Counted from the stretch's first letter, positions 38,730-48,626 are shown. The stretch is DNA of 64,000 nucleotides from Vibrio rarus (GCF_024347075.1 NZ_AP024901.1:943364-1007363); one strand, 5' to 3'. The notes: a model not told the origin generated them from the sequence alone. Made by a program: numbers and translations.

Positions 38730-39713
38730 ATGAACAAATTTTTAACGGATGCTCCTGTCGCAAAACCACACACTTTTTTAGGGTTTCCTTTAGTTGATAA
38801 CTTTGAACATTTTGATGCAGATATTGCGATATTGGGCGTGCCATTTGGTGTGCCTTACAGCACGTCGGGACAAGCTAATGAGCAAAGTGTCAGCCCCGAT
38901 CATATTAGAAACTGGTCATCGCTAGCAGAAATAGAGATGACGCTTAATAATTACGATTTTGATCTTGGTGGTACATTACTTGATGGTAAAGAGATCAAGG
39001 TAGTGGATTGCGGCAATGCAAAATCAAGCCTAATTAATCCTATGGAGCACTATGACAACGCAGAGCAGATCGCTCGTAAAGTGTTTTCAGCCAACACCGT
39101 TCTCATCACTTTAGGGGGTGATCATGGCGTTTCTATTCCAATTATTAAGGCTTTAGATGCCTTAGATAAAGAGATCACTTTAATCCATATTGATGCTCAT
39201 TTAGATTGGCGTGATGAGGTTAATGGTGAAGCACAAGGGTATTCTAGTGTAATACGCCGTGCTTCAGAAATGCCTTTTATTAAAGGTATTCATCAAATTG
39301 GTATGAGAGGCATTGGTAGCGCAACAACGAAAGAAGTAAAAGATGCGCAAGCCTACGGAAGTAACATCACCACCGCTTATGAAATGCATGATAAAGGTAT
39401 TGAAGAAGTATTAAAGACGATTCCTGATAATGGGACATACTATCTAACGATTGATGCTGATGGTATTGACCCTACGATTATGCCTGGCGTATTAGCCCAA
39501 ACACCGGGTGGTCTTAACTGGCTTCAACTGCATAAACTGATTCATGGTTTGGTGAATAAAGGAAGGGTTGTTGGGATGGATTTAGTAGAAATTACGCCAG
39601 CTTACGATGTTGGTAACATTACCATGATTCATGCGGAAAGACTGTTGTGTAACTTCATAGGAGCAACGGTTAGAGCGGGTTACTTTGATGATTGTTGTGG
39701 TAAAGAATCATAA
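38730..39713 (+). CDS. Ureohydrolase, agmatinase-like
   Basis: 327 residues from the ATG at 38730, with agga 7 bases upstream. Binuclear manganese motifs are intact: GGDHG, IDAHLDW, and TIDADGIDP. The family (arginase/agmatinase/guanidinobutyrase) cleaves guanidino compounds to urea and an amine. The regulator next door and the basic amino-acid binding protein support agmatine or a similar substrate. The exact substrate cannot be read from sequence. Confidence 0.85.
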   Translation: MNKFLTDAPVAKPHTFLGFPLVDNFEHFDADIAILGVPFGVPYSTSGQANEQSVSPDHIRNWSSLAEIEMTLNNYDFDLGGTLLDGKEIKVVDCGNAKSSLINPMEHYDNAEQIARKVFSANTVLITLGGDHGVSIPIIKALDALDKEITLIHIDAHLDWRDEVNGEAQGYSSVIRRASEMPFIKGIHQIGMRGIGSATTKEVKDAQAYGSNITTAYEMHDKGIEEVLKTIPDNGTYYLTIDADGIDPTIMPGVLAQTPGGLNWLQLHKLIHGLVNKGRVVGMDLVEITPAYDVGNITMIHAERLLCNFIGATVRAGYFDDCCGKES

Positions 39714-39773
39714 ATAAAATGACTATAAAGGTCAGTGGGTATAGTCAACAAAAGTAAGGCTATGCTAAATAAT

Positions 39774-39814
39774 ATGTGTCATTTCTATATTCTATTTAAA
39801 TAGAAGTGACACAT
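39774..39814 (+). terminator. Hairpin after ureohydrolase gene
   Basis: The stem 39774-39788 with 39800-39814 matches at 14 of 15 bases plus one G-T pair. There is no T tract, so termination is uncertain. Confidence 0.45.
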
Positions 39815-39946
39815 AATTACTGATGGCAGATTTAAAAAATCAAGGGTTGTTCATCTAGATAAGGGCGGTCTAACAACCCATTCAACAACTCAATATGAAA
39901 CTAGGGCGTTGCATTTATATCAATGCTTCAAAGTAGAGTTATAAAC

Positions 39947-40624
39947 TTAATACTCACCAACCTCAAAAGCAGCTTCATCAAAAATGGTTTGTAGTCTACG
40001 TGAATAGTTGTCCAATTCGGTCATACGCTCTTGCTCGGTTTTACGCGCTGGACCAAATACCTTCTGCGGTGCAAGTACAGAGAAGCCAGTAAACTCAAAT
40101 ACACCTCTGTGAATTGGGCGCAAAATAGCGTCTAAATCACCATTCCAACCATTCCAACCATTTTTCTCATACAGTTCCTCTGGTCCACCCATGGTGATGC
40201 TAAGCATGGCTTTTTTACCTTTAAACACGCCCTTATCGTAGAATCGACCACTACCATAAACTCTTCCCATTGCAAACACGCGGTCCACCCAACCTTTTAG
40301 TGCGGCTGGCATGCCAAACCACCAAAGAGGGAATTGAAAAATAACTAAATCACTCCATTCCAGTTTTTGGATCTCCAACTCGATATCAGCAGCAAAACCT
40401 TGATTTTCGCTGGCATGCAGTTCCTCAAGTTGTTGTTTGAAAAACTCATTATCATGGGTGGTAGTAAAGTTATGGCGACCCGATATAGCGTCGAAATTCA
40501 TTGCATGTAGATCGGAAGTTTTTACCTCATGCCCCACAACTTGTAATGCTTCTACAGAGCGACGAAACATTGCGCTGTTAAAACTTTTTGGTTCTGGGTG
40601 CCAGTAGACGACGAGTACATTCAT
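39947..40624 (-). CDS. NAD(P)H quinone reductase, flavodoxin-like fold
   Basis: 225 residues from the ATG at 40624, which has ggagg close upstream. The family pattern is VVYWHPEPKSFNSAMF, then FQFPLWWFGMPAALKGWVDRVFAMGRVYG and TMGGPEELYEKNGWNG. It resembles KefF/MdaB/NQO1-type reductases, with FMN or FAD. Its ATG overlaps the stop of a decayed ankyrin gene as ATGA, so it was once translationally coupled to it. Confidence 0.88.
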   Translation of the reverse strand: MNVLVVYWHPEPKSFNSAMFRRSVEALQVVGHEVKTSDLHAMNFDAISGRHNFTTTHDNEFFKQQLEELHASENQGFAADIELEIQKLEWSDLVIFQFPLWWFGMPAALKGWVDRVFAMGRVYGSGRFYDKGVFKGKKAMLSITMGGPEELYEKNGWNGWNGDLDAILRPIHRGVFEFTGFSVLAPQKVFGPARKTEQERMTELDNYSRRLQTIFDEAAFEVGEY

Positions 40625-41040
40625 TTTTTGTCCTCCAATAATTCGACAATTTTCTGATAATGATATTCTTTTGCTAGGGCAAGCGGTGTTTTCCAATCAA
40701 AGCCCATTAAATCTGTTCGCGCGTCAGTATTAATTAAAGCATTAGTTTCTTAAAAATGCCTGTGCCAAACGGCATCATGTAGCGGGGTATAACCATGGCT
40801 TGGGACTTGTGCATTCAATCTCAATGTTTTTCGAATCCGTTATAGTTGGTCAATATGGTCATTACACCTGCATAACCGTTGTGCCGCTTAGTGGAGTGGC
40901 ATCGCTTACATACAGTTAAAGGGGGACGCACGCACCATCAACAACTGAAAACGGTCTGATAAACCATGGTGAGCTGCAATCGTAACCGCAGTATGTGCAT
41001 CATTGCCTGATGAGGAAATGGTGACGTTACGTTGAGCATA
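40621..41040 (-). pseudogene. Decayed ankyrin-repeat gene
   Basis: The minus strand still reads ankyrin motifs: HTAVTIAAHHGLSDRFQLLM, HGYTPLHDAVWHRHF and FDWKTPLALAKEYHYQKIVELLEDKK. They are broken by several stops and frameshifts (for example TAA after HRHF). The final stop TGA overlaps the ATG of the reductase. Ankyrin proteins beside oxidoreductases, such as AnkB beside catalase, give a precedent for coupling. Confidence 0.75.
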
Positions 41041-41391
41041 GACTTATCGATGTAGGTCGATTAGGTGCTTGTTCGATTATCTGGTTGAAAATATACAAAG
41101 AATGACTGAAGAGGTATAAGACTAGGTCTTGTCTTTTGCCAGTACCATTATCAATCACTATCTGACATCGATTAATGAATAATGCTGTGGCATTCAGGGG
41201 CAAGAACAACTTATTTCTCGAATAAGTGCTCCTGAGTTTGGTTAATAGCCAATTGAACACACTATCCTTATGCCATTTTACTTCGATTTAAACGGCTAAT
41301 TGAACATTTTTCCGTGTTACGCCTTTTCAATACAGATTAGTATATCTATAGTTCAATTTCGCTCAAAAACGAACAATTTGATGAGGCACAT
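41041..41391. other. Gap after ankyrin pseudogene
   Basis: No gene supported on either strand. A 77-codon minus-strand reading at 41027-41260 lacks any recognisable motif. Confidence 0.35.
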
Positions 41392-41925
41392 ATGGCAAAC
41401 ATTGTATTTATTGCAACAAGTTTGGACGGTTATATTGCAGATAAACATGGCAAAATTGACTGGTTACATTCAGTACCAAATCCAGACAATATGGATACTG
41501 GATTCATTACGTTGATGGAGCGAATAGATGGATTAGTGATGGGACGTAATACCTTTGATATGATTCTGAGCTTTGATTGCGAGTGGCCTTATACTAAACC
41601 TGTGTTCGTATTAAGCAACACAATGACCAAAGTGCCAAAAGGTTATGAAGACAAGGTATTTTTAGTCAAAGGTCAGTTGCAAGATATTCTCACTGAGTTA
41701 CATGCAAATGGATTTAATGATCTATATATCGACGGTGGTGTAACCATCCAAAACTTTCTTAAAGAAGATCTGATTGATGAAATGGTCATTACTCGTTTTC
41801 CTATCCTACTTGGCGGTGGCGCACCGTTGTTTGGTGAACTCAAACAACCGTTAAATTTCAAAGTGACTAAGAGTGAAGTTGTGCTAGGTACATTAGTTCA
41901 AACTTCTTATATACGAGATAAATAA
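41392..41925 (+). CDS. RibD C-terminal/dihydrofolate reductase-like protein
   Basis: 177 residues: MANIVFIATSLDGYIADKHGKIDWL at the start, then DGLVMGRNTFDMIL, LYIDGGVTIQNFL and TRFPILLGGGAPLFG. This is the RibD_C/DHFR fold family of small NADPH reductases often found alone in bacteria. The substrate is not known. Confidence 0.83.
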   Translation: MANIVFIATSLDGYIADKHGKIDWLHSVPNPDNMDTGFITLMERIDGLVMGRNTFDMILSFDCEWPYTKPVFVLSNTMTKVPKGYEDKVFLVKGQLQDILTELHANGFNDLYIDGGVTIQNFLKEDLIDEMVITRFPILLGGGAPLFGELKQPLNFKVTKSEVVLGTLVQTSYIRDK

Positions 41926-42286
41926 CTGTCAAATGCGTGGCTAAAATAACTTTCATAAAAAATGAAGGGCGTTTTTCTGTCTACTTGAGTAATCGGTATC
42001 CATTGTAAATCACAAGGTAACCCATCACGGGGGAAGCTATGACTTGTTGGGCATTAACGAAACGGAACTATGACTGACTAATGAAAAAGAGGCTAAACAA
42101 TATTGCAGAGTAAATCTTGAGAAAAGTAAAAAGTGTATATCTTTGGAGCTTGGGATAGACATCTCTTGTGGCAACCCTAATAGACTTAGGCTAAAACGCT
42201 AGTGCTTATCGGGGAGTTCAAGTATAAATATTTGTTATAGGTAAATTAATTTACTAATTACCGACTAATAACGGGAGCGAGTACAT
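41926..42286. other. Gap upstream of broken GST gene
   Basis: No gene supported. The stretch ggtatccattgtaaatcac near 41997 resembles one end of the BIME family but is decayed. Confidence 0.3.
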
Positions 42287-42474
42287 ATGTCTTTAGTTCT
42301 ATTTTATGCACCAGGTGCGTGTTCAGGTGTTACCATTAATGCGATTGAAGAGTTAGGGTTGGAATGTGACTATCGAAGGGTCGATATTGCATCAGGTGAA
42401 CAAAAAACAAAATCCTACCTAGAGGTGAATCCATTTGGAAAGGTGCCTGCATTAGTGACTGAGGGTAGGCTTAC
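42287..42474 (+). pseudogene. Glutathione S-transferase, 5' fragment
   Basis: The first 62 codons read as a GST thioredoxin domain: LVLFYAPGACSGVTINAIEELGLECDY, then SYLEVNPFGKVPALVTE. Homology stops at about 42474 where the IS256-type end begins. The rest of the gene is missing. A ribosome site (gggagcg) precedes the ATG. Confidence 0.85.
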
Positions 42475-42857
42475 GAGACTGTCCTAAATTCTGTGTAACT
42501 GCCTACACTTAATGCCGTAATGGCTAAGGAAAGGCAACATGGATAAGAAAGCACTTGAAGCTTTTGCTAAAGAAGCAGCAAAAGGAATTAAAAGCCCTGA
42601 AGATTTAACCGAATTCAGTCAGATGCTCAAAAAGATCACTGTTGAAGCAGCTCTCAATGCTGAAATGGATGAGCATCTTGGCTACGAAAAACACCAACAA
42701 TCCAAATCAAGAAATAGCCGTAACGGAAAGAGTAGCAAGCGGATCAAAACCGAAGATGGGGAGTTCGAACTCGATACACCTCGTGATCGCAATGGCTCTT
42801 TCGAGCCTAAGCTCGTTAAAAAACACCAATCTCGATTTACATCTATCGATAAAATAA
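42475..42857 (+). mobile_element. IS256-family insertion sequence, 5' remnant
   Basis: A left end begins at gagactgtcctaaattctgt (42475). The transposase N-terminus starts at the ATG at 42539: MDKKALEAFAKEAAKGIKS, then MDEHLGYEKHQQSKSRNSRNG and DGEFELDTPRDRNGSFEP, as in IS256 transposases. It breaks off after about 105 codons, where a BIME repeat begins. The catalytic DDE region and right end are absent. Confidence 0.85.
42539..42857 (+). pseudogene. IS256-family transposase, truncated
   Basis: About 105 N-terminal codons remain. The open frame continues to 42901 only by reading into the repeat (NMDTHNK...), so the last 14 residues are not transposase. None of the DDE catalytic residues are present. 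Confidence 0.85.
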
Positions 42858-43101
42858 ATATGGACACCCATAATAAATGCCTAGCTGAGTGTCATAGGTA
42901 GCAATGATGAGATGTTAGAACCTAGTGAGTGTGCACTGTATTGGTGTGATGTTGTAAGAAGGTAGGTATGGAGACTTTATTATGGGTGTCCATATAAAAA
43001 GCCAATGATGAGATGTTAGAAGCTGGTGAGTGTGCACTGTATTCGTGTGATGCTGTAAGGAGGTAGGTGAGGAGACTTTATTATGGGTGTCCATATAAAA
43101 T
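42858..43101. repeat. BIME-like cluster, copy 4, with 101-bp tandem duplication
   Basis: An inverted end (atatggacaccc, 42858-42869) is followed by two copies of a 101-bp unit (about 42902-43000 and 43003-43101), each ending in ttatgggtgtccatataaa. The internal sequence differs from the units at 30-35 kb. The cluster truncates the IS256 transposase. Confidence 0.82.
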
Positions 43102-43272
43102 ACGACTGTCTGGTCAAATGCATGCAGTAGCTGGCGAAAGCTGAACCCGATATCGATGCATTCTTACTTTGAAGCTTCAAACACTAACAATATCGCCCCG
43201 TGGGATCATGGGGCGTTGACAACGTAAAGCCTGTATTGTCATGTCCTAAATTAGTGAACACAAAATCATATA

Positions 43273-43307
43273 AAAAACGGCACATCTATTAAGATCTGCC
43301 GTTTTGT
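43273..43307 (-). terminator. Terminator downstream of the 49-residue peptide gene
   Basis: The stem aaaacggcaga/tctgccgtttt-like pair, with mismatches, is followed on the minus strand by a T tract. It also marks the end of nap-region transcription. Confidence 0.7.
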
Positions 43308-43326
43308 GATTGGAGTAAAAATGAGT

Positions 43327-43476
43327 TTAAAAGAAGTGCCCCAAACCATGTAGTGTTGAAATAATGCTGGGTAGGGCAATGAAGCCCACTTTAACCGCAA
43401 TAATAATTCCAATTAGACGCCACATGTTATGAGTCGCTGCTTTGTTGATTTCTTCTGCATTTTGGCTATAGATCAT
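43327..43476 (-). CDS. 49-residue single-pass membrane peptide next to nap
   Basis: The reading MIYSQNAEEINKAATHNMWR, then a hydrophobic LIGIIIAVKVGFIALPSIIS helix and STLHGLGHFF end, has a good ribosome site (gaggtg, 7 bases upstream) and is followed by a terminator. I do not recognise a family. Position just downstream of the napC/TIGR02808 genes suggests, but does not prove, a link with nitrate respiration. Confidence 0.6.
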   Translation of the reverse strand: MIYSQNAEEINKAATHNMWRLIGIIIAVKVGFIALPSIISTLHGLGHFF

Positions 43477-43808
43477 GCTACACCTCATATGTTTATATTT
43501 AAATAATAAGTAATAGAGCAGTCTAGCGGGTTAAACAACGTGAGTTTTTAGCACTATTTATGTTCATTTACTTGCTTATTGTGAGTGGTGTTAATGTACA
43601 CCCTAATATGACTTGAAACCGTGCTAGTCGTGGAAAATTTGCGATGAGTTGCATATAAGTGTGGATTTTATGAGCTATGACACATAAAAGGGTAGCCATT
43701 AAATTAGTATTATGATAGTGGTTTCATATGATTAAGGTTAGGGATTATTTTATTGATCGCTAAAGCTCGGTATTTAAATACCGAGCTGAGTAAAGACAAG
43801 GGTGTCGC
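43477..43808. other. Gap between the two small peptide genes
   Basis: AT-rich, no further ORF with a ribosome site. It may hold a promoter for the 49-residue gene. Confidence 0.35.
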
Positions 43809-43949
43809 TTAGTTTGTCCCTTCTTTATCGGCTGTAATAGAAAGAAGCCAGATACAAATTGCGGCAACCGCTGCAAATCCGCCTAAAATAATCACTGGCA
43901 TTGCGCTGTAACCTAAAATATGCCAAATGATGGATTCTAATTGACTCAT
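43809..43949 (-). CDS. TIGR02808-type small membrane protein
   Basis: 46 residues: MSQLESIIWHILGYSAMPVI, a hydrophobic ILGGFAAVAAICIWLL helix, and a polar SITADKEGTN tail. This matches TIGR02808 in length, single helix and location: the family is described in Vibrio and Photobacterium near periplasmic nitrate reductase genes. Its start lies 10 bases from the napC stop, so it is probably the last gene of the nap operon. Function unknown; a small assembly subunit is one idea. Confidence 0.82.
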   Translation of the reverse strand: MSQLESIIWHILGYSAMPVIILGGFAAVAAICIWLLSITADKEGTN

Positions 43950-43958
43950 AATTCTCCC

Positions 43959-44531
43959 CTACCAACCCTCAACGCCATGCATGTCAGGTAATTTATGTGC
44001 GATACCTTTGTGACAATCTACACAAGTTTTGTCTCCAGATGCGAGGGCGGTGGAGTGTTGTTTAACACTGCGTTTCCCTTGTTCTGAAAAGTCCATATAG
44101 TCAAACTCATGACAGTTACGACATTCAAGCGAATCGTTCGCTTTCAATCGTGCCCATTCTCGTTCAGCTAAATGGCCTCGACGTGCTTGGAATTTTTCGT
44201 CGGTATCAATAATACCAATAATATGACCAAAGACTTCTTTGGATGCTTGTACTTTTCGAACGATTTTGTCCGTCCATTGATGAGGAACGTGACAGTCAGA
44301 ACATATCGCTCTTACCCCAGAGCGGTTTGAATAATGTATGGTTTCTTGGATTTCACGTACAATAGGTTCGTGACAGCCAGCACAAAACTCTTCTGAGTTG
44401 GTGTATTGCATCCCGGTATTGAATGCTCCCCAAAACAGAAGGCCCCCACTAAACCCCATAAAAAGAACAATGCCAACGGCCGCTTTACTTGGTGTTGAGA
44501 GCCGCTTCCAGAACGCTTTTAAAAATTTCAT
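43959..44531 (-). CDS. napC: Tetraheme cytochrome c, NapC/NirT family
   Basis: 190 residues. An N-terminal transmembrane anchor (about 15-35) is followed by four heme motifs: CAGCHE, CSDCHV, CRNCHE and CVDCHK. NapC takes electrons from menaquinol in the inner membrane and passes them to NapAB. Order napF-D-A-B-C is the Vibrio arrangement. Confidence 0.97.
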   Translation of the reverse strand: MKFLKAFWKRLSTPSKAAVGIVLFMGFSGGLLFWGAFNTGMQYTNSEEFCAGCHEPIVREIQETIHYSNRSGVRAICSDCHVPHQWTDKIVRKVQASKEVFGHIIGIIDTDEKFQARRGHLAEREWARLKANDSLECRNCHEFDYMDFSEQGKRSVKQHSTALASGDKTCVDCHKGIAHKLPDMHGVEGW

Positions 44532-44563
44532 AAATCACCTCTTATGTTAACAACCAGCAAAGC

Positions 44564-45118
44564 TTATTGAAGTGAATCAACAGGTTTGAATTTGTTCTCT
44601 ACCAGTGGTTTGGCATTTGCTTGAGGTACGTGACATTGCAAACAGAAATAGCGTCGTGGAGACATATCTGCTAATACCGCATCTTCTCTATTTACATAGT
44701 GAGTCACACTGACTTTAGTTGCGCCCATTTCTTTTGCATTTTTCCAGCTATGACACGCAAGACATTTATTCACGTTCAGTGAGACTTCATATCCTCGAAT
44801 GTTATGAGGGATCAATGGGGGTTGATAAACATATTCACTGGTTAATACCTGTTCGCGAGGGTATTTCTTAAAATCGTCTGCTTGGCGTGTTGCTTCGAGC
44901 TCACTGGCACCACGCAGTGAATGTACACCACCAATACCGCCAGGGTTATGCAGTCTAGCTGCCTCAACACCCGCATTTTCGGCTTTTTGTAAGTCAGTTT
45001 GTTCCATCATGCCATCGTCGATCTCAGCAGATTTATGGCTTACACCTTCTACTTCTGATTGAGCTATTGCGACACCTATGGCACTAATTGATAACAGAGC
45101 AATCAATAGTTTTTTCAT
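44564..45118 (-). CDS. napB: Diheme cytochrome c subunit of periplasmic nitrate reductase
   Basis: 184 residues with a signal peptide (MKKLLIALLSISAIGVAIAQ). Two heme motifs, CLACHS and CLQCHV, follow, with the NapB pattern PPLIPHNIRGYEVSLNVNKC. It transfers electrons from NapC to NapA. Confidence 0.97.
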   Translation of the reverse strand: MKKLLIALLSISAIGVAIAQSEVEGVSHKSAEIDDGMMEQTDLQKAENAGVEAARLHNPGGIGGVHSLRGASELEATRQADDFKKYPREQVLTSEYVYQPPLIPHNIRGYEVSLNVNKCLACHSWKNAKEMGATKVSVTHYVNREDAVLADMSPRRYFCLQCHVPQANAKPLVENKFKPVDSLQ

Positions 45119-45187
45119 TATTATGTCTCCGCCTATTGGCTAATTAGTCGGGGCTAGAGCATTAGCCCCGTATAACGGTCAAAGGCC

Positions 45188-47677
45188 TTAGGCCACTTTA
45201 GTGATTTTAACTGGACACTTCTTAAAGTCCGTTTGCTTAGACAGTGGGTCTGTTGCGTCCAAGATCAGTTTATTAATCAGGATACGAGCATCAAAGAAGG
45301 GGATAAAGACTAAGCCTCTTGGTGGTCGGTTGCGTCCGCGTGTTTCCACTCGAACGCGGACTTCACCTCGTTTATTGGAAATGAGAACTTCTTCACCACG
45401 ACGAAGATCTTTTTCTTTAGCATCAGCAGGATGTATATAACAGACGGCATCTGGTACAGCTTTGTACAGTTCAGGTACACGTCGAGTCATGGTTCCTGTA
45501 TGCCAATGCTCTAGGACACGTCCAGTACAGAGCCACATATCAAACTCATCGTTAGGCACCTCTGGTGGCGCTTCATATGGTGCAGAAATAATCCAAGCTT
45601 TACCGTCAGGCTTGCCATAAAAGTCCCAATCAGAGCCTTTCTTAGCATAAGGGTCGGAGCCTTCTTTAAATCGCCATTGCGTCTCTTTGCCATCCACCAC
45701 AGGCCAGCGTAGACCACGCACTTTATGATACTCATCGTAAGGAGCTAAATCGTGTCCATGCCCACGACCAAAACTGGCGTACTCTTCAAAAAGGCCTTTT
45801 TGCACATAGAAACCTTGTGCTTTCGCATCGTCGTTTAACTCTTGCGCTTCGCTTAATGGGTATTTGTCAATATGACCATTTTTGAACAGCATGTCATACA
45901 TGGTTTTGCCACGGTATTGAGGTGCTTTTGCCAATAACTCTTCAGGCCATACTTCTTCCATCTTGAAGCGTTTAGAAAACTCCATGATTTGCCAAAGATC
46001 GGACTTAGCTTCACCAATGCTCTCAACCTGTTGATACCAAGCTTGAGTACGACGTTCCGCATTACCATAGGCGCCTTCTTTTTCAACCCACATTGCGGTA
46101 GGCAGAATCAGGTCGGATGCTTGAGCGGTAGCGGTAGGGTAAGGGTCTGAGCAGACAACAAAATTATCAGGATTACGATAGCCTGGTAGACGTTCCGTAT
46201 TGATATTTGGCCCTGCTTGCAAGTTGTTGTTACACATAACCCAGTAAGCATTTAACTTACCATCATGCAACATCCGATCTTGTACCACAGCATGGTAGCC
46301 TGGTTTGGCTGGAATGGTTCCGTCTGGAAGTTTCCAAATACCTTCGGCTTTTTGACGGTGTTTTGGATTGGCAACAACCATATCGGCCGGTAAGCGGTGT
46401 GAGAATGTACCCACTTCTCGAGCGGTACCACATGCTGATGGCTGACCGGTTAATGAGAAAGGAGAGTTACCCGGTGTAGAGATTTTACCGGTTAATAAGT
46501 GGATATTATAAATGAGGTTATTCATCCATACACCGCGAGTGTGTTGGTTCACCCCCATAGTCCAGAGGGACATGATTTTAATGTTAGGGTCGGCGTATTG
46601 TTCTGCTAGTTGGATTAAGTGTTCTTCTGAAACACCGGAAATTTCACTGGCTTTAGCGGCTGTGTAAGGCGCTACAGATTGTGCGTACTCTTCAAAAGTG
46701 ATGCCAGACATTTTCCCCGAGTTCGGATGGGCGGCTGCTTGTTGCAACGGGTCATCATCGCGCAGACCGTAACCAATATCCGTTTCAGCTTGTTTAAAAT
46801 GGGTGTGCTTATTGACGAAATCTTGGTTGATTTTATCGTTTTGAATAATGTAGTTAGCAATAAAGTTCGCGATAGCGAGATCGGATTGCGGGTGGAAAAT
46901 ATAGCCGTGGTCTGCCAATTCAAAAGAGCGATGATAATAGGTGGACAGAACATTAACTTTTACGTGTGGGTGACTGAGTCGGCGGTCGGCGATGCGAGTC
47001 CATAGTACTGGGTGCATTTCTGCCATGTTTGAACCCCACAGTACAAAAGTGTCCGCATGTTCGAAATCATCGTAACAGCCCATAGGTTCATCAATACCGA
47101 AAGCACGCATGAAGCCACCTACTGCTGAGGCCATACAGTGACGAGCGTTAGGATCAATGTTGTTAGAGCGCAAACCTGCTTTCATCATTTTAGATGCGGC
47201 GTAACCCTCCATGACCGTCCATTGGCCTGAGCCGAACATACCGACGCTGGTGGGGCCGTTCTTTTTCAAGGCTTCTTTAAATTTGTCAGCCATGGTATCG
47301 AGTGCCACATCCCACGATACAGGGGTAAAATCCCCATTTTTATCGTATTTGCCATTAGTCATTCGTAATAAAGGTTGTGTTAATCGGTCTTCACCGTACA
47401 TGATTTTAGATAGGAAGTAGCCCTTGATACAGTTAAGGCCTTTATTTACTGGGGCCTCAGGATCCCCTTGTGTGGCGACGACCTTACCATTTTGCGTACC
47501 GACTAGGACAGAACACCCTGTGCCACAAAAACGGCATGGAGCCTTATCCCATTTGATTTTTGTCTGGTCTGAGCTGGCGATAAGATTGGTTGCAGAAGCG
47601 GAAAGTGAAATCCCGGCTACTGCGGCAGCTGAGGCTGCTGCATTTGCTTTCACAAACTCGCGTCGTGTCATTTTCAT
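45188..47677 (-). CDS. napA: Periplasmic nitrate reductase catalytic subunit
   Basis: 829 residues, standard for NapA. A Tat signal ([20 protein letters not shown]) leads. The 4Fe-4S site is [10 protein letters not shown] with a fourth Cys in NKGLNCIKG, and Mo-bis-MGD binding regions follow, including [10 protein letters not shown] with the molybdenum Cys. It reduces nitrate to nitrite in the periplasm. Its start overlaps the napD stop by 4 nt. Confidence 0.98.
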   Translation of the reverse strand: MKMTRREFVKANAAASAAAVAGISLSASATNLIASSDQTKIKWDKAPCRFCGTGCSVLVGTQNGKVVATQGDPEAPVNKGLNCIKGYFLSKIMYGEDRLTQPLLRMTNGKYDKNGDFTPVSWDVALDTMADKFKEALKKNGPTSVGMFGSGQWTVMEGYAASKMMKAGLRSNNIDPNARHCMASAVGGFMRAFGIDEPMGCYDDFEHADTFVLWGSNMAEMHPVLWTRIADRRLSHPHVKVNVLSTYYHRSFELADHGYIFHPQSDLAIANFIANYIIQNDKINQDFVNKHTHFKQAETDIGYGLRDDDPLQQAAAHPNSGKMSGITFEEYAQSVAPYTAAKASEISGVSEEHLIQLAEQYADPNIKIMSLWTMGVNQHTRGVWMNNLIYNIHLLTGKISTPGNSPFSLTGQPSACGTAREVGTFSHRLPADMVVANPKHRQKAEGIWKLPDGTIPAKPGYHAVVQDRMLHDGKLNAYWVMCNNNLQAGPNINTERLPGYRNPDNFVVCSDPYPTATAQASDLILPTAMWVEKEGAYGNAERRTQAWYQQVESIGEAKSDLWQIMEFSKRFKMEEVWPEELLAKAPQYRGKTMYDMLFKNGHIDKYPLSEAQELNDDAKAQGFYVQKGLFEEYASFGRGHGHDLAPYDEYHKVRGLRWPVVDGKETQWRFKEGSDPYAKKGSDWDFYGKPDGKAWIISAPYEAPPEVPNDEFDMWLCTGRVLEHWHTGTMTRRVPELYKAVPDAVCYIHPADAKEKDLRRGEEVLISNKRGEVRVRVETRGRNRPPRGLVFIPFFDARILINKLILDATDPLSKQTDFKKCPVKITKVA

Positions 47678-48003
47678 AATATGTCCTCTTGCGGGGTCGG
47701 TGTACCGATGCTGGCATCGGTTATCGCCGTGGCATGTATGTCGGTATCAAGGGTGTCAACATCGGTTTCGATTTGGTGGTATACCAAAGCGGTACTAATA
47801 ACATCAGGTAGGTCGTTAATCTCATCGATTGTAGAGGTGATAAAACCTTGGTTTTCGGTTTCCATCACCACGACAAACTTGCCATCTCCTTCGGCAAAAA
47901 TTTCTGTAGCGGAATAACTGTTTACTGATCTTCGGACAGTCTCCATAGCATCAGGGGCACAGTAGATGACAAAACTTGAAATATGAACTTCACTGGCTGG
48001 CAT
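47674..48003 (-). CDS. napD: NapA chaperone
   Basis: 109 residues. The NapD pattern is [14 protein letters not shown] at the start and [35 protein letters not shown] in the core. It binds the NapA Tat signal during cofactor insertion. A C-terminal tail of 25 or so acidic/Thr-rich residues is extra. It overlaps napF and napA. Confidence 0.95.
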   Translation of the reverse strand: MPASEVHISSFVIYCAPDAMETVRRSVNSYSATEIFAEGDGKFVVVMETENQGFITSTIDEINDLPDVISTALVYHQIETDVDTLDTDIHATAITDASIGTPTPQEDIL

Positions 48004-48514
48004 GGCTATCCTCGTTGCAGTCAGTCATTGTTATAGCTGACACTGGACATGCACTTAAACAAGCGCCACATCCTGTGCACAACTCTGAGTCTAGTTTAGG
48101 TTGAGGCACATGCCCAACCTCAAAAGAAAATTGTATTGCTACGGGTTCACATTCGTCACCACAGGTACGACATTCCACATTTTTATAGGCAAGGCAAGTG
48201 GATGCAATTTTCGCCTTAATGGTCCAAGGCAGTTCACTGGTTGGGTGGAAAATAGGCTCTGGACATGCCAAAGCGCATTTTTCACAAAAAGTACATTCAC
48301 CTAGAGTGAAGTCGATACTTGGAAAACCGCCACTGCCTTTAATAATGATGTTGCTTTCACATACGTCGACGCATTTATTACATTGTGTACAATGAGCGAT
48401 AAAGTCATCAGCACTCTTAGCCCATGGCAGGCGTTGCCCAGTGTCATAAACCAGTTGTGATTGAGATGTTCGGCGAGTGAACAACTTCCTTTTTGATAAA
48501 TCGACCAATGCCAC
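47990..48514 (-). CDS. napF: Ferredoxin-type protein NapF
   Basis: 174 residues. Cys motifs for iron-sulfur clusters are CTQCNKCVDVCE, CTFCEKCALACP, CRTCGDECEP and CTGCGACLSACP. NapF interacts with NapA in the cytoplasm before export. It is the first gene of the nap operon, whose start is 14 nt into napD overlap at its end, and 170 bases from narQ on the opposite strand. Confidence 0.95.
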   Translation of the reverse strand: MALVDLSKRKLFTRRTSQSQLVYDTGQRLPWAKSADDFIAHCTQCNKCVDVCESNIIIKGSGGFPSIDFTLGECTFCEKCALACPEPIFHPTSELPWTIKAKIASTCLAYKNVECRTCGDECEPVAIQFSFEVGHVPQPKLDSELCTGCGACLSACPVSAITMTDCNEDSHASQ

Positions 48515-48626
48515 CTCTGACTAATGTAATAACAACAGAAAAACGTGTGGTTATGTAAACACTTACTAAGTCTAGGTGAATAAATTGTATGCGATATAAT
48601 ACTAAAGGGTTAAAATGATGTGTAAA

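Noticed and set aside
41027..41260. 77-codon minus-strand ORF
   Set aside because: No motif, no ribosome site, and it lies in degraded sequence.
43230..43260. tgtcctaaatt resembling the IS256 left end at 42478
   Set aside because: It is in direct, not inverted, orientation and only about 11 bases match, so it is not the missing right end.
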